In this document: positions 1 through 15,000 of the stretch, one piece after another
Layout: every line of letters starts with the position of its first letter
Position numbering within the stretch: position 1 is the first letter of the stretch
Source: Verrucomicrobiota bacterium
Lineage (GTDB): Bacteria; Verrucomicrobiota; Verrucomicrobiia; Chthoniobacterales; Chthoniobacteraceae
Direction of reading: 5' to 3'
NCBI GenBank assembly: GCA_009885995.1
Contig: VFJQ01000092.1
Span: forward strand, 78,577 to 142,576
DNA: 64,000 nt
The notes under the pieces: generated by a model
Told to the model about the DNA's origin: nothing
The model's input: the letters and a program-made list of their open reading frames with translations, nothing else
Database searches by the model: none
Position numbers and translations under genes: made by a program

Positions 1-3000
1 GCAAGCTCGACGTGGCCTTCGGCGCGAATGCGACGGAGACGCGCGTGTTCCTGAACAACAGCAACCCGAACGATCCTTTCGGAGCGGTGACGCCGACGCT
101 GATCGGCCTCGCCACGGATGCGACGAGCGCGGTGCTCCTCGCGAATGTGGATGGCGATGGCGATCTGGACCTGCTCACGGGCGCGAACGGGCAGGGGGCG
201 AAGTTCTTTAGCAATGGCGTGAAAGTGACGCGCATCGCCTTCGCGAATGTGGAACTGAGCTTCAACATGCAGGGCATCAAGAACGCGCAGGGCGCGCTGA
301 TCCTGAAACCGACAGGCATCGCGGGCGTGATCTCGGGCGAAGTGGACCTCAGCATCGGCGGGGGTGGCGGTGTGGGCATCGGCGGGAATCTCGCGGTGAA
401 GATCAACACGACGGGTGCGCCGGTGGATGAGACGTTCGTGTTTGGCGACAACGTGCTCGTCATCAAACTGCCGGCGACGCCGACGATCGCGTTCACGGCG
501 ACGGACGTGATCATCAACATTGGCGGGTTCGTGACGATCGAGAGCGACACGATCGATTTCAGCGGCGAGAACGTCATCGTCGCGGGCGCGAAGATCTTCA
601 TCGGCCAAGGGCCCGCGACGCTCGACGGCGCGGAGCCGAACCCGAGCGCGAAGGGCTTGCTCATCGACAACGCGACGATCTCCCTGCGGAAGAATGCGAA
701 CGGCATGGCGCTCTACGCGGATGGGATGGTGTCGGTGGTCGGCATCCCGGGCGTGACGTTCAACGGGCTCGTGACCGTGGTCTTCAACAACATGCCGACT
801 GCGCAGACGCTCACGCTGCTGCCGAGCGGCAGCGTCACGGTGCCGGCGGGTGCGGTGAGCTTCTCCGGCGCGCTGACGCTCGAGGTCGCGGGTCAAACGC
901 TGACCGGTAACTTCAGCTTCGAGTCGATCACGGTCGGCACGGTGAAACAGCTCAAGGTCGGCGTCGCGAATGTGCACATCGGAATCACGGCGGGCGGGAC
1001 GGAAGTCGTGAGCGTGGACAACGGGCGCGGCGCATTCCTCGTCGGGCCGGGCGGGCTCGCGGGCACGCTGAGTGCGGACATCTCGCTGAATGTGCCGGGC
1101 GCGGTGGAGTTCCTCGGGAACTTCGCGGTGAGCATCAACAACGGGACCGCGCCGGTTTCCACGAGCGTGGATGTGCCGGTGGTGACTGCGGAGACGACGC
1201 TCACCGATCTTGGCGTCACGGCGATCGCGGGCGTGGACTTCACGGTGAAGAAGCGCGACGGCTCGACCTTCGATGTCGATCTCGATCCGGCGGACACGCT
1301 GGGTGACGTGATCTCGAAGATCAACACGGCGGGTGGGAACAAGATCACCGCGACGCTCTACGGGCGCAGCCTGCGGATCGTCGATACGACCGTGACGAAC
1401 ACGAACCGCCTCGAAGTGCTGGGCGTGGCGGGCAGTGTCGGCGATCAGCTCGGCATCCTGCGCGTGGGCAAGGAAAGCGGTGCGACCGATGTGCTCACCG
1501 GCCTGCCGCTTACGGCGGTGGAAACGATCGACCTCGATCTGCCGGCCGGGCCTTACCTCAAGGTCGAGGGCACGGGGATCGTGCTGCGTATCGCGGGGCA
1601 GGAGTTGACGGCGAACTTCGCCTTCGAGCAATTCACGCAGCAGGTCTCGCCGGGCGCAGCGCCGGGCACGCAGCCGGTGAAGATCGTGCGCGTGGCGATC
1701 ACGGAGCTGAACTTCGCGCTCAAGGCGGGCACGACGGACATCGTTTCGCTCACGGGCGGCACGGGCTTCTTCGTCATCAAGCCGACGGGCATGGCGGGCG
1801 AGATCAGCGGCACGGTCGCGATCCCGGTGATCGGGTTCAGCGGCACACTGAAGCTCTCGATCAACAACGGGACAGTGCCGGTCGCGGAGCAGTTCACGGT
1901 CGCGGGGACGAACCTCTCGCTGGATCTGCCGGCGGGGCCGTATCTGCGGTTCGAGGGGACGAATCTCCAGCTCAACCTCGGCGGGCAGAAGATCGGCGGT
2001 GACTTTGCTTTTGAGAAGGCGGGCACGGTCATCCGCGTGATCGCGAAGAACGTGGTCGTGCGACTCGGCGACGGGACGACGGACTACGTCTCGCTCACGA
2101 ACGGCTCGGCGGCGCTGCTGCTCACGGACGCGGGTATGGCGGGCCAGCTCGGCGGCACGGTGAACGTGAACATCCCGGGTATCACGCTCGACGGGACGTT
2201 TATGGTGTCGATCAACACGACGACGACGGCAGGCGGCGTGCACACGACCTTCATCGGCAGCCAGCTCAATGGCACCGCGACGCTCGCTTCGCTGAGGAAC
2301 GGTGCGGGCATCCGCATCGACGGCACCGCGCCGCATCTCAAGATCACGCTGCGCAACGGGCAGGTGAAGAACGTGGACCTCACCGGCGCGCTGACGCTCA
2401 ACGACGTGGTCGCGAAGATCAACGCGGCGGCGGGCAAGTCGCTGGTGCGGCTGGAAAATTCGCAGCTCATCTTCAACGACAACTCCACCGGCGCCACGGG
2501 TCGGCTGATGATCGAGGAGCTCGGCGGTTCCAACGCGGGCGCGGATCTCGGCATCCTCGGCACTGCTGCCGTGCCGCCCGCGCCGACGCCGACAAACCCG
2601 AACCCGGCGGACATCATTACCGGCACGATTCTCGCGAACGATGTGGTGACGCTCGATCTGCCGCGCGGGCCTTACGTGAAGATCGAGGGCGTGGACGTGG
2701 AGCTGAATGTCGCGGGGCAGGTGATCGGCGGCGACTTCGCCTTCGAGCAGCTCACGAAGCCGAACGGCACGCGCGTGGTGAAGGTCGCGGTGGCGAACGC
2801 GCATATCGAACTCGGCGAGCCGGGCAACCCGATCATCGAGATCGACCAGGCCGAGGGGCAGGCCGCGCTCTTCCTCATCACGCCGGCGGGCTTCGCGGGG
2901 CGGATCGAGGCGAACCCGACGCTGAACCTCGGCGGCGCGGTGACGCTGAACAACGCGACCGTGGTCGTGGCGATCAACAACACGACGGGAGAGATTCACG

Positions 3001-6000
3001 AGGACTTCGTCGTGAGCGGCACGACCTACACGCTCGATCTGCCGCGCGGGCCGTTCCTGCGTGCTGAGTTGAAGGGCGCGATGCCGAACACGGCGGCGAC
3101 GATCTCCGTCGCGGGCATCGAGCTGAGCGGCAATTTCAGCTTCGAGCAGGCGACGAATGCGACGGGCCAGAAGCGAGTGAAGCTCGCGCTAAGCCAGGTG
3201 AGCCTCGACCTCGGCGGCGTGGTGCTCGTGAGCAATGGACGCGGCGCTTTCCTCCTCTCGCCGGCGGGCATGGCGGGCACGCTCAGCGCGGATGTCGAGC
3301 TGGCGAATCTGCCGGACGGCGTGGTGTTCGAGGGGACGTTTGGATTCAGCATCAATACCTCGGCGCGGCCTGTGAATGAGACCTTCACCGCTGGCGACGA
3401 GACGATCGAGCTGCACCTGCCGGCCGGGCCTTATCTGCGCGTCGAAGGCACGGACATCATGTTGAGCGTCGCGGGGCAGACGCTGAGCGGCGATTTCGCG
3501 TTCGAGACGATCACGAAGGCCGACCAGACGAAGCAGACGCGCATCAAGCTCGACAACATCCACCTCGGCATCGGCGACGGCACGACGGACATCGTGACGC
3601 TCGATGGCGGCTACGGATTCTTCATCCTGCTGCCCGCGAAACCCGCGGTCGGCGCGACGCCCGCTGTGCCCGCGTCGATGGCGGGCACGCTCGGCGGCAC
3701 GGTGACGCTGAATGTGCCGGGCGTGACTTTCCAGGGCACCTTTGGCCTCACGATCAATACGGGCGCCGCCGAGGTGCATGAGGAACTGACCTTCTCCACG
3801 CTCGACGGCGCGACGGTGCTGACGCTGCTGAACGAGGGCGCGGGCGTGGATAATCCGATCCGGCTCACGAGCGCCGCGGTCGCACCGACGACGGGCCGCT
3901 TCATCGATCCGCTTACGGGCACGACGATCCCCGATGTGGTGCTGTTGGTGAAGGTCAACGGTGTCGTGAGGCCGGTGGCCATCACGGTCGAAGCGCAGTC
4001 GAATAACGTGACCGCCGCGGACAAACCGGCGGCGCTGCTCGCGGACATTAATTCCGCTCTCTCGGATGCCGGACTCGCGGCGCTGATCGAGGCGACGCTC
4101 GATGGCGGCACGGTGGTCTTCAGTGCGCTCGACCCGAGTGTGCGCTCGCTGAGCATCAGCGCGCTCTACGGCCTCGGCGACGCCGGTCGCGCGGTCACCG
4201 GCGGTGCAGGGAGCTTGCCGTCGAATGGCAGCTACGGCGGCAGCGCGGTCTCGATCACCTTCACGCTCAACGGCGCGGCACTGCCCGCCGTGCAGCTCAG
4301 CGCGGCAGAGCAGGCCAACAATGCGCTCGCGAGCGACGCGATGCAGGCGCTCGTGGATGATTGGAATGCGCTGCTCGATGGCGCGAGCCTCAGTGGGAAG
4401 CTGCGCGCCGAATTCGCCGACACGAACCTGCGCTTCCGCGTGATCGATCCGAGCATCACGACCTTCGCGATCAGCGCCTCAACGGTGGCCGGTTTCACCG
4501 CGCCGATGAACTCGATGATCGTGCAAGCCGTCGATGTGACGCCGACGAATGGACAGTGGAACGGCGGCGCGACGGTGACCTTCAACTTCACGCTCACCGC
4601 CCCGGTGACGGTGCTCGGCGTGGCGACGCAGGTGGCCACGACGACGCCGGTTGTGCTGCCGGCCCACACGACGAACACGGCGATCGGGCAACTCGTCACT
4701 GCGCTGAACACGGCGCTCACGACGGCGGGCATCGGCACGAAGGTGCAGGCGTTCGCGGTCGGCACGAAGGTCGAGTTCCGCGTGATCGATGCGACGGTGA
4801 CGGCCTTCGCGGCGGGCATCCCGGGAGCGCTGGGCTTCACCGGCGAGCAGCAAAGTGACGCGCACCTCACGATCACGCGCAGCGGCACGGGCGGCAGCTT
4901 CGACGTGAATCTCGGCGGCGCGGTGGTCCTCGACGACGTGATCGCGAAGATCAACGCGGCGGCGGTCGCAGCGGGCAAGCCGCTGGTCGTCGCGAGCCTT
5001 ACGCCGGATGGAAAAATCAAGATCGTGGACGGCGGAGCGGGCGCGACGGCTCCGAGCGTGACGGCGCTGAACGACTTCACCGCCGCGGACGACCTCATGC
5101 TCACGAGCGGCACGACGGTGGGCAACGCGCTCATGGGCGGCCAACTCGTCACCACGCCGCCGGAGACGTTCGACCTCGACGCCGGGCCTTATCTCAAGAT
5201 CACCGGCGACGACATCGAGCTGAGCGTCGCGGGGCAGACGCTGAAGGGCGACTTCGCCTTCGAGCAGGTGACGATCCCGGCGGTCGGCATGGTGCCGGCG
5301 AAGAAGATCATCCGCCTCGGCTTCCAAGAGGTGGAGATTCACATCGGCGACGGCACAACGGAATACGTGACGGTGACGAATGGCCGCGGTGCCTTCCTCA
5401 TCACGCCGGCAGGGCTCGCGGGGCAGTTTGGTGCGGACGTCGCGATCGACATCCCGGGCATCACATTCACCGGGCGCGTGGACTTGCTCATCAACAACAC
5501 GCTCGCCACGGTGAACGCGACGATCCCGGTCAACGCGACCGAAACCGTGACGCTCGCGCTGCCCGCGGGGCCGTTCCTACGCGTGGAACTCGGGCGCGAC
5601 GTGCCGATCACGCTGGAGATCGCGGGGCAGGAGATCAAAGGCAGCTTCAGCTTCGAGCAGATCGCGATTTCGCCGACGGCGAAGATCCTGCGCATCGCGG
5701 CGAGCAATGTGGAGCTGAGCTTCGGTGACGGGACGACGAAGTTCCTCGAGCTCACGGGCGGTAGCGCGCTGCTCGTCGTGCGCCCGGCGATCCCGGCGAC
5801 GGCGGCGGTGGCGGCGACGGCGACGACTCCGGCCAAGCCGGCCAAGCCGGCGGTCGCGGGCGGTATCGCGGGGCAGTTCGGCGGCACGGTGACGATCGAC
5901 GTGGACGGCGATCCGCTGAATACGCCGCTCTTCTCCGGCACGCTCACGCTTTCCCTCAACAACACGACGGGCGCGGTGAACGAGCGGTTCTCTGTCGGCG

Positions 6001-9000
6001 GCGTGACGACGACGCTCGTGCTGCCCGCCGGGCCTTACCTGCGCGTGGATGCGACGGGCATCACCGTGAACATCGCGGACCAGGAACTCACAGGCGACTT
6101 CAGCTTCGAGAAGAAGAACGTCGGCACTGTCGCGGCGCCGATCAACGTGATGACCATCGCGGTCGCGAACGCTGGCCTGCGGCTCGGCAACGGCACAACG
6201 GATTTCGTGCGGGTGACCAACGGGCGCGGCGGGCTCCTCGTGAAGAAGGTCGGCACGGTCACATCGATCGCCGGCAGCTTTAGCGCGACGGTCGAGCTGA
6301 ATGTGCCGGGCGTGGAGTTCAGCGGGACGTTTGGCGTGACGATCAATACGGGCGCTCCCGTGCCGCTGACGATCTTCACGGTCGGCGTGGTGAACAGCGA
6401 TGCGCTGCTCAGCGGCCTGCGCGGCGGACGCGGTATCGAGATCGAGTCGAATGGACCGCACATCCACGTCGTGCGGCGCGATGGCACGAGCTTCGACGTG
6501 AACTTCCTCGGCGCGACGACGCTGGGCGACGTGGTGAATGCAATCAACACCGCCGCGGGCAGCGAGATGGCGACGATCGAAGGCAACGCGCTCAAGCTCA
6601 CCGACACCACGACGGGCGGTTCGTTCAGCGTGACGGCGCTTAACAGCTCTGCGCTCGCCACGACGCTCGGCCTCGCGCAGAGCGCGGTGACGGGCGTCAT
6701 CGCCGGTGCGGCGCTGAACGAGTTCACGATCAAGATCGACGACGCCGGGCCTTACGTGCTGGTCAGCGGCAAGGACGTGGAGATGGAGATCAGCGGGCAG
6801 AAGCTCGGTGGCGATTTCTCGTTCGAGAAGAAGGGGACGATGACGAACACGACGATCCGCATCCTCGCCTCGAACGTGCACCTGTCGCTGGGCGACGGCA
6901 CGACGGAGTTCGTGAGCCTCACGAATGGGCACGGCTCATTCGTCATCACGAATGCCGGCCTCGCGGGCGAACTCGGCGCGGACGTGGCGGTGAACAACAT
7001 CCCCGGCGTGAGCGTGAGCGGAACCTTCGCGCTGCGGATCAACAACACGAACGCCGGCGTGAACCTGCCGCTGCCCGCGCAGGCGCCGGTGGGGCTCGAC
7101 ACGCTCCTCAAGGATCTCAAGGGCGGCGACGGCTTCCCGATCGAGCTGACGCTGACGGCGACGAAGGCCGCGCCGGCGAACGGCAAATACACGGGCAACG
7201 TGACTTTTACCGTGAGCCTCAACGGCACGACCACGCCGGTAACGGTGCTCGGCTCGGACATGATGACGAACACGACGACCGCCGATCTCGTGGCCGACGT
7301 GAACTCCGCGCTCGGTGTCGCTGGCATCGGCGCGAAGGTGCGCGCGGAAATGGCGGGCACATTCCTGCGGCTGCGCGTGATCGATCCGGCTGTCACCGCA
7401 CTCGCGCTCACGGTATCAGGCCAGGCGGCGACGACGGGCTTCGCGGCGACGCAGCAAAACGACGCGCATCTCCGCATCGCACGCCGGAACAACACGGCGT
7501 TCGACGTAAACCTCGCGGGCGTGACGACCGTCCAGGGCATCATCGACCGCATCAACAATCACGCGGGCAACACGGGCACCGGCACGAACAAGGTCGTGGC
7601 CTCGCTCGTGGGCGATAAGATCAAGCTCACCGACGGCACGACGATCACCGCGGGCAAGCGGCTCACGGTCACGGGCCTGAACGGCCTCGGCGCGATCGGC
7701 ATCCTCGGGCTCGGCGGCACGGCGACGAATCCGACGACGCAGCCCGACGTGCTCACCGGCCTCGGCTTGAACACGCTGACGCTGCCCGCCGGGCCGTTCC
7801 TCCGCATCGAAGCGACGGATGTGATGGTGACGGTGATGGGCACGACGCTGACGGGCAACTTCGCCTTCGAGCGCATCACCACGCCGGCGGCGCAACAGAT
7901 CGTCCGCATCGTCGCGACGAACGTCTCGCTCGTCTTCAACGACGAGACCGGCGCGCCGCTCGTCTCGCTCACGGAAGGCAACGGCGCGCTCGTGCTACTG
8001 CCGGGTGGCATCGCGGCGACGCTCTCGGTGAAGGCAGCGGTGACGGTGCCGGACTTCTCGCTCAGCGGCACGGTCGGCTTCGCGCTGAACACGCTGCGAA
8101 TGCCGGTGGATCAGACCTTCATGCTCAATGGCGCGAGCGTCCGGCTGAATGTGCCCGCGGGTCCGTATGTGCGCGTGTCCTTCACCGACGCGGAGGCGGC
8201 GTTTGCGGGCATCACGCTGACGGGTTCGTTCTACTTCGACCAGAGCACGCGCCCGAACGGCACGAAGGTGACGCGCATCGCGGCTGTGGGCGTGAACATC
8301 GAGGGTCTCGCGGACGACGGCGCGCTCACGCTCAGCGATGCGGGTGCGGTGCTCGTCATCACGCCGGGCGGCATCGCCGGGCAGGTGAGCGGGCGCGTGG
8401 CGGCGGCCTTCCCTGGCGCCGAGGTGGGCGTGACGGTCGGCGTGCGCTTCAACACCTCGACGCTGCCGGTCGATGAGATGATCGAGATCGGCGGGCGCAC
8501 CATCGCGATCAAGTTCACCACGGACGAGGTGAAGACGACGGGACGCGCGTTCTTCCAGGTCGTGCTGGAGGATTTGAAGATCGTCCTCGGAGACTTCGTG
8601 AGCATCGAGGGCAGCCTGACCTTCGGCCCTGGCTCGTTGCCGAACACGACGGAAGTCGGCGCGACCGGGCTGGAGATCTTCCTCGGCAAAGGCCCCTACG
8701 CGCTCGACGACGGCACGCTCAATCCGGACGCGATCGGCGTGCTACTGACGAATGCGCGGCTCGGGCTCATCAAGTTCGGCGGCACTACGCCGACTTACGC
8801 GCTGCATGCCGAGGGCACCGTGAAGCTGGTCGGGCTGCCGGGGCTCGAAGTGACAGGCATGGCGACGATCGACTTCAACAACTCCGGCATCGCGATCCCG
8901 GCGACGACGATGATCACCGTGCCGAACGACGCGCCGATCCTCATGAACAAGTTCACGACGACGACCAACGTCGTGGATTTCCGCGGCGACCTGACGTTCA

Positions 9001-12000
9001 AGGTCGGCGAGGTCTTCTCCCTCATCGGGCGCATGACCTTCACGAAGAAGCCGAACGGCTCGGTGCAGATCGCGGTGACGGGCGTGAGCGAGACGCAGCC
9101 TGCCGAGGTCCAGATCAATATCAACGGCGTGACGGCGTTCGCGATCTCGGGCACGGCGATCTTCAACATCGGTGGGCCGGACGGCTTCCAACTCCAGACG
9201 CTGCGCGTGAATGGCGCGACGATCTTCGGCCAGACGCTCACGTTGCCGGGCGTGCCGGCGACGATCCTGCCGCTGAGCGCCGATCTCTTCGATCCTGTCG
9301 GCGGCGGCTTCATCGACCGCGCGACGCTGAACCGCCGGATGTATCTCGACGTGCAGTTCAACGATCCGAATCGCGCGGGGCTGAACGTCTCGTCGATCGA
9401 GGACAGCGCCGCGGAGTTCGTCCTGCGCGTAAATGGGCTCGTGCCGAACAACGTGACCGTGAACGGCGTGGCCAAGCGCCTCGGGACGACGAACACGTGG
9501 CGCTACAGCTTCACCGGCGAAATCCCCGAGGGCGCGGTGACGATCGAGTTCCTGAGCGAGTCGTGGCGCGATCTGATGAACATCTCGAACCTCGCGGAGA
9601 CGCAGTCGTTCCAGGCGGGCACGCGCTTCCTCGATCTCGCGGACATCAACTCCAAGCACTACCTCGACGTGACGCTCCAGACGCCGACGGGCGCGCTGAT
9701 CAAGGCGAGCACGGTGACGGGCAATGAGTTCACCGTGACGGTCGAGGGCGGCGCGTCGGGCATCACGCTCGGCACGCCGACGCAGCCCGACGCGGTGAAG
9801 AATCCCGACCTCTGGCGCTATCCCTTCACCGGCACGCTGAACTCCGGCGCAGTGACGCTGACCTTCGGCGCGAATGGCTTCACGGACATCAACAACGTGC
9901 CGTCGCTCGCGCGCTCGGAGACGTTTGTGGCGATGTCGAAGTTCCTCGCGCCCTCGGCGATCAGCGTGAGCCCGAAGACGGTCGAGGTGACGTTCTTCCG
10001 CCTCGGCACATCGGCGATCACGCCGGCGTCGATCACGGATGGGCTGCCGGAATTTGCGCTACGCGTGAATGGCGCGCCGATCACGGGGGTGAGCGTGAGC
10101 GCGGATCCGGTCGCGACGGTCGTGGCGGGCAAGACCTACCGCTACAGCTACACGGGCACGATCCCGGCAGGCGCGAATGTCGAGGTGGCGTATCTGCCGT
10201 TCGCCTTCAGCTACGCGGATGGCACCGTCGCGCCGGGCAGCGTAGCAGGCGCGAGCGCGGCGCTCGTGAACCCGGTCGGCACTGTGGACCTCGCAGGCAT
10301 CAATGCGCGGCAGTGGATCGACGTGACCTTCACCTCGCAGGACGGCAGCAAGATCGACCCGACGACGATCAACGGGAATGAGTTCAAGCTCTCCGGCTCG
10401 GGTGTGGCGCAGGTGAAAGTCGATCCGCTGACGGGCTTCCCCGAGATCGTCGGCACCCCGCTGCTCATCTCGGGCACGACGTATCGCTACTACCTGAAAG
10501 ACTCCACGCCGTCGGATCTGGTCGGCCTTTTCCGCGGCAGCACGAGCGGCACGCCGGCGGAAGTGTTCGTGGATTTCGTCGCGCCGAATCCGAATATCCC
10601 AGGGCAGGAATTCTACGGCTTCAAGACGATGGACGGCGCGGTGAATGCGCCGAAGCAGGAGCGCTTCACCATCGACGCCACTCCGCAGACCGGGCCGATC
10701 GAAGGCGCGCCGATCAAGCTCGGGCCGCTGACGCTGCAAGGGCCGATGGTCGGGATCGACAAGCTCGGGTTCAAGGACGGCAAGCTCGTGATCACCGTGG
10801 GCATCGGCGTGGACCGCGCATCGCTCGCCTTCGGCGGCGGTGCCGCCGCACCTGCGGGGGGCACGCCCGCGCCCGCGCCGACCGGCACGAGCACGCAGCA
10901 GACGAGCAGCGGCATCACCGCGGATCTGCTCGGCGTGCATGGTGCGTTCGATGTGGTCGTGGATGTCTTCGGCCTGCTGAGCGGGAACGTGAACATCAAT
11001 GTGCCGGGCAAGTTCAGCTTCGCGGTCTCCTCGCTGAGCGTGACGGTGCCGAACGTCCTCAAGATCGAGGCGCAGGGCGTGCGCGTCGCCTACGACCCCG
11101 CGGGCACGCGCGACCAGGAAATCCTGCGCGTGTATCAAGCCGACATCACGGTCATCCCGATCAACGTCATCGGGAAGCTGCGGCCTTACGACGTGAACAT
11201 GGGGAAGAACATCGACCCAACGCCCGACCAGATGTCGAGCGACCCGGTGCCCGTCGGGCAGACCGCGCCGCGCGCGCCGCCGATGATCATCCCCGGACTC
11301 GTCGTCCGGCAGAATGGCTTCACGATCGGCCAGGCCATCCTGCAATACGGCGGAGTTAATCCTCCGGCGGGGAATGGACTCACCCCAGGGCCGACGCCCT
11401 CCGGCACCACGCCGCCGCCGAGCGGAAAGATTCGGTTCGGCAGCGTGCTCGAGTTCGATGACATCCGCGTCGGGGTCACGAATCTCTCGGTCAATTTCGA
11501 CGCGGAGAATCCGCTGGTTTTCAATGGCTCGATCTTCATCGCCAGCGGCGGTGCGAAGCTCTTCCCGAACGGCGGCGCCTTCACTGCGAGCATCACGGAC
11601 CGCGTGACCGCAGAGCCCGGCAAGGACTTGCCGAATGCGCCGGATACCGAGGCGCTGCGGGCGACGCTGACCTTCGTCAACGGCAGGATCGACGCCTTCA
11701 AGTTCGACCTCGATACGCTGCGCGTGCAGGTCGGCGGCGTGCTCACACTCATCGCGGGCGACCTCCGGCTAGATACCGGCGCGACGGGCACGCAGGAACT
11801 GCTGCGTGTGGGCGCGGTCGGCGCGGAAGTGAAGATCGGCGGCATCGTGATCGGCGGCGAGGCACGGAACTTCGCGATCCTCGGCGACGGGTCGTTCAAG
11901 ACGCTCCTCGGCTTCGGCGTGGTGCTGAGCATCGGCGGAGCGACGGGCGACACCTTCAAGTGGCCGACGTGGCTGCCGATCAAGATCACCGAGCTGGGCA

Positions 12001-15000
12001 TCTCCTGGCCGCGCGGGATCGAGCAGTATCCGGCGGACTTCGTCATCACGCTGTCGGCGAGCGTGACAGGCATCCCGGGGGTGAAGGGGCTCGTCTTCGG
12101 TGGTGCGATCGAGGGCGTAAAGATCGACGTGGCGAAGCTGCTGCGCGGCGAGTTCCCGATCGTCGATATCGCGGCGATCGGCGTGACGATCAGCGGGAAG
12201 ATGTTCGGCGGCGAAGTGACCGCCGGGCTCATCGGCGGCATCTTGAAACTGAGCGCGAGTGGCCAGCTCATCGCTTCGACCGATGTGGTGACGCCGGTGA
12301 TGGATCGCGTGTTCTTCATCGGCGTGCAGGGCGGCATCGAGATCCCCGGCATCGGCGGGCTCACGATCCGCTTCGCGCTCTCGGAGCTGGGGCCGCTCGG
12401 CGTGCTCATCAGCGCCTCGGTGCCGGGCGGCATCGTGCTGGAGCCGAACACCGGGCTCGCGATCAACGATTTCGTGGCGGGCGTGGAGTTCTTCAAGACG
12501 CTGCCTTCCATCGAAGACCCGCTGGAGCTGCGCGGCCCGGCCTTCACGGTGCAGACGACGGTCGCGCCCGACCAGTGGCTCGACGACGTGAAGAACCAGG
12601 TCGTGCGCCAATACAACGCGATCAAGGGCGGCACGGTTAAGAGCGGGTTCGCCGCCGCCTTCACCGCGCCGATGACGATCACGGGCAGCGCGAAGATCTT
12701 CACGATCTACACCTCGGAGCTGGTCTTCAACGGGCAGGTCATCATCAAGATCAGCACGGACGGGAAGTTCCTGATCGGCGGGAAGCTCAATTTCGCCGCG
12801 GACCAGATCAGCCTGAGCGCGAAGCTGTATGCCGATCTCTCGAAGGTCGCGTCGGGCAGCGTGACGGTGCTCTTCCTCGCGGACATCCCGGATCAATTCC
12901 GACTGCTGACGATCCAGGGTAAACTCAAGATGGGCTTCCGCAACGCGGGCGGGCAGGCGCTCGTCTTCGACGTGGAGCCGGTGACGCCGGGCACGACGAC
13001 GAGCGTGGTGCCGAGCGTGGGCGTCATCGACCCGGCGGGGGACCGGATCGACGTGAACGTGATCAACGACCGCCCGACGCTCGCGGGGCAGGCGGGCAAG
13101 CGATACGTCGATGTGGCCTTCGCCGCGCCGAGCGGGCGGATGCTGGACTACGCCTCGATCCTCGATAGCGGGGAGGAAATTCAGGTCGTCGTGAACGGAA
13201 CGACTTACACGACCAACGGACGACCTGTGCCGCTGGAGACGGGCGTGGGCGAAGATGGCGGGCCGACCTTGACCGAAGTGACGGGCACGGACGACACGGC
13301 GCTGATCGCGGCGATCAAGGAAAAGGGCGTGACGCGCTTCCGCTACTACATCCAGGGAACGACTGGGCCGGCCTCGCCGCTGGTGAGTTTCACTCCGGGC
13401 AAGGTCATGGTGAATGTGCTGGTCGGAACCTTCAAGGGTGCGGACGTGACGGATGCGAATGGCACGGTGACGCCGGGTATGGCGAACGTCGCAGCGACGA
13501 GCGAATTCGTGGTGACGGGCGCGACGGCGGAGGTGTTGAACCCTGGCGTCGGCGGCACGATCGACCTGAACGCGATCAACGACCGCAACTTCATCGACGT
13601 GCAATTCCCGAACACGGTGGACGACTCCTCGATCGTCGATGCCGATGTGGAGATCGCGCTGAGTGGCGAAGGCGTGGGCACGGCGCGGGTGAATGCGGAC
13701 GAGGCGCCGCTGAAGCTGCTCACCTCGCCGCCGAATACGGTGACGTATCGCTACTTCCTCACGGGCCGCTTCGACACGAGCAAGAGCGTGACGGTGAACT
13801 ACCTCGACGGCACGTGGGTCGACAGCGCGTCGTCGCCCGCGACGCATCTGCCGGTCACGGACAGCAGCCCGGAGAATCACAGCTATCTCGACGTGACCTT
13901 CCGTCCGTCGAAGGGCGCGACACTGAACGAAACCTCGATCACCGACGGCGGTGCGGAGTTCGCCTTCACAGGCCTCGGCGCGATGGGCGTGACGGCGGAT
14001 CCGGTGCCGCTGAAGATCGATTCGCTGAACGAAGCACTGACGTATCGCTACTTCCTCACGGGCGAGTTCATGGTCGGCCAAGTGGGCGTGGCCTTTGAGG
14101 AATCCGACAGCGACTTGATCGGGTGGGAGGACAGCAGCCAGTTCGGCAGCCTCGCCGAGACGCAGACGATCACGGTCGTCGGCAGCACGGCGGATGTTGC
14201 GCTTCCGTCGTTCGTGAAAGCTGACGGGACGGTCCAGGAGAACATCATCAGCATCGGCCGTGAGCTGATCAACGACCCGGTGAAGGGACGCTTCATCGCA
14301 GTGACCTTCCGCGCGCCGACTGGCGGCACGATCGACGCGAACAGCATCGGCGGCGACGAAGTGGTGCTCAAGGATAGCGCGGGCAATGTGGTGCCGTTCG
14401 TCGGTTCGCCCGAGCGCGTGGTGCTGGAAGGGAAGGGGACGAACACGTGGCGCTACCGCTTCAACACCGCGCTGGCCGAGGGCAGCTACACGGTCGAGTT
14501 CGTGGCGAATACCTTCCGCGACACGACGGGCATCGGGAACCTCGCGGAGACGGAGAAGTTCGACGTGATGGTCGGGCACGCGAAGCTCACGAACCCGGTG
14601 ACCGGCCAGACCGCCGACCGCGAAGCGCTCAACGCGCAGCAATACATCGACATCACGTTCACGCCGACCGGCACGAACACGCTCGATGCGGCATCGATCA
14701 CCGACAGCACGCAGGAGTTCACGCTCACGGGCGCGAACGGCGAGAACGTGACCGTGAACGGCACGCCGACGCAGCCCGGCGCGCTCGCGGGCACAAACAC
14801 GTGGCGCTACTCGTTTGCAGGTCAGTTTGAGGCGGGCGCGCTCACGGTCGCGTTCGTCGATGGTGCGTGGAAGGACTCGGGTGGCACGAATGGCGTCGCC
14901 TCGACCGAGAAGCTGCAAATCATCACGCAGGCTGAGTCGTTCTTCATCGAGATCAGCGGCGCGATCACGCTCGCGCTGCCGGGCCTGGACGAGCCGCTAC

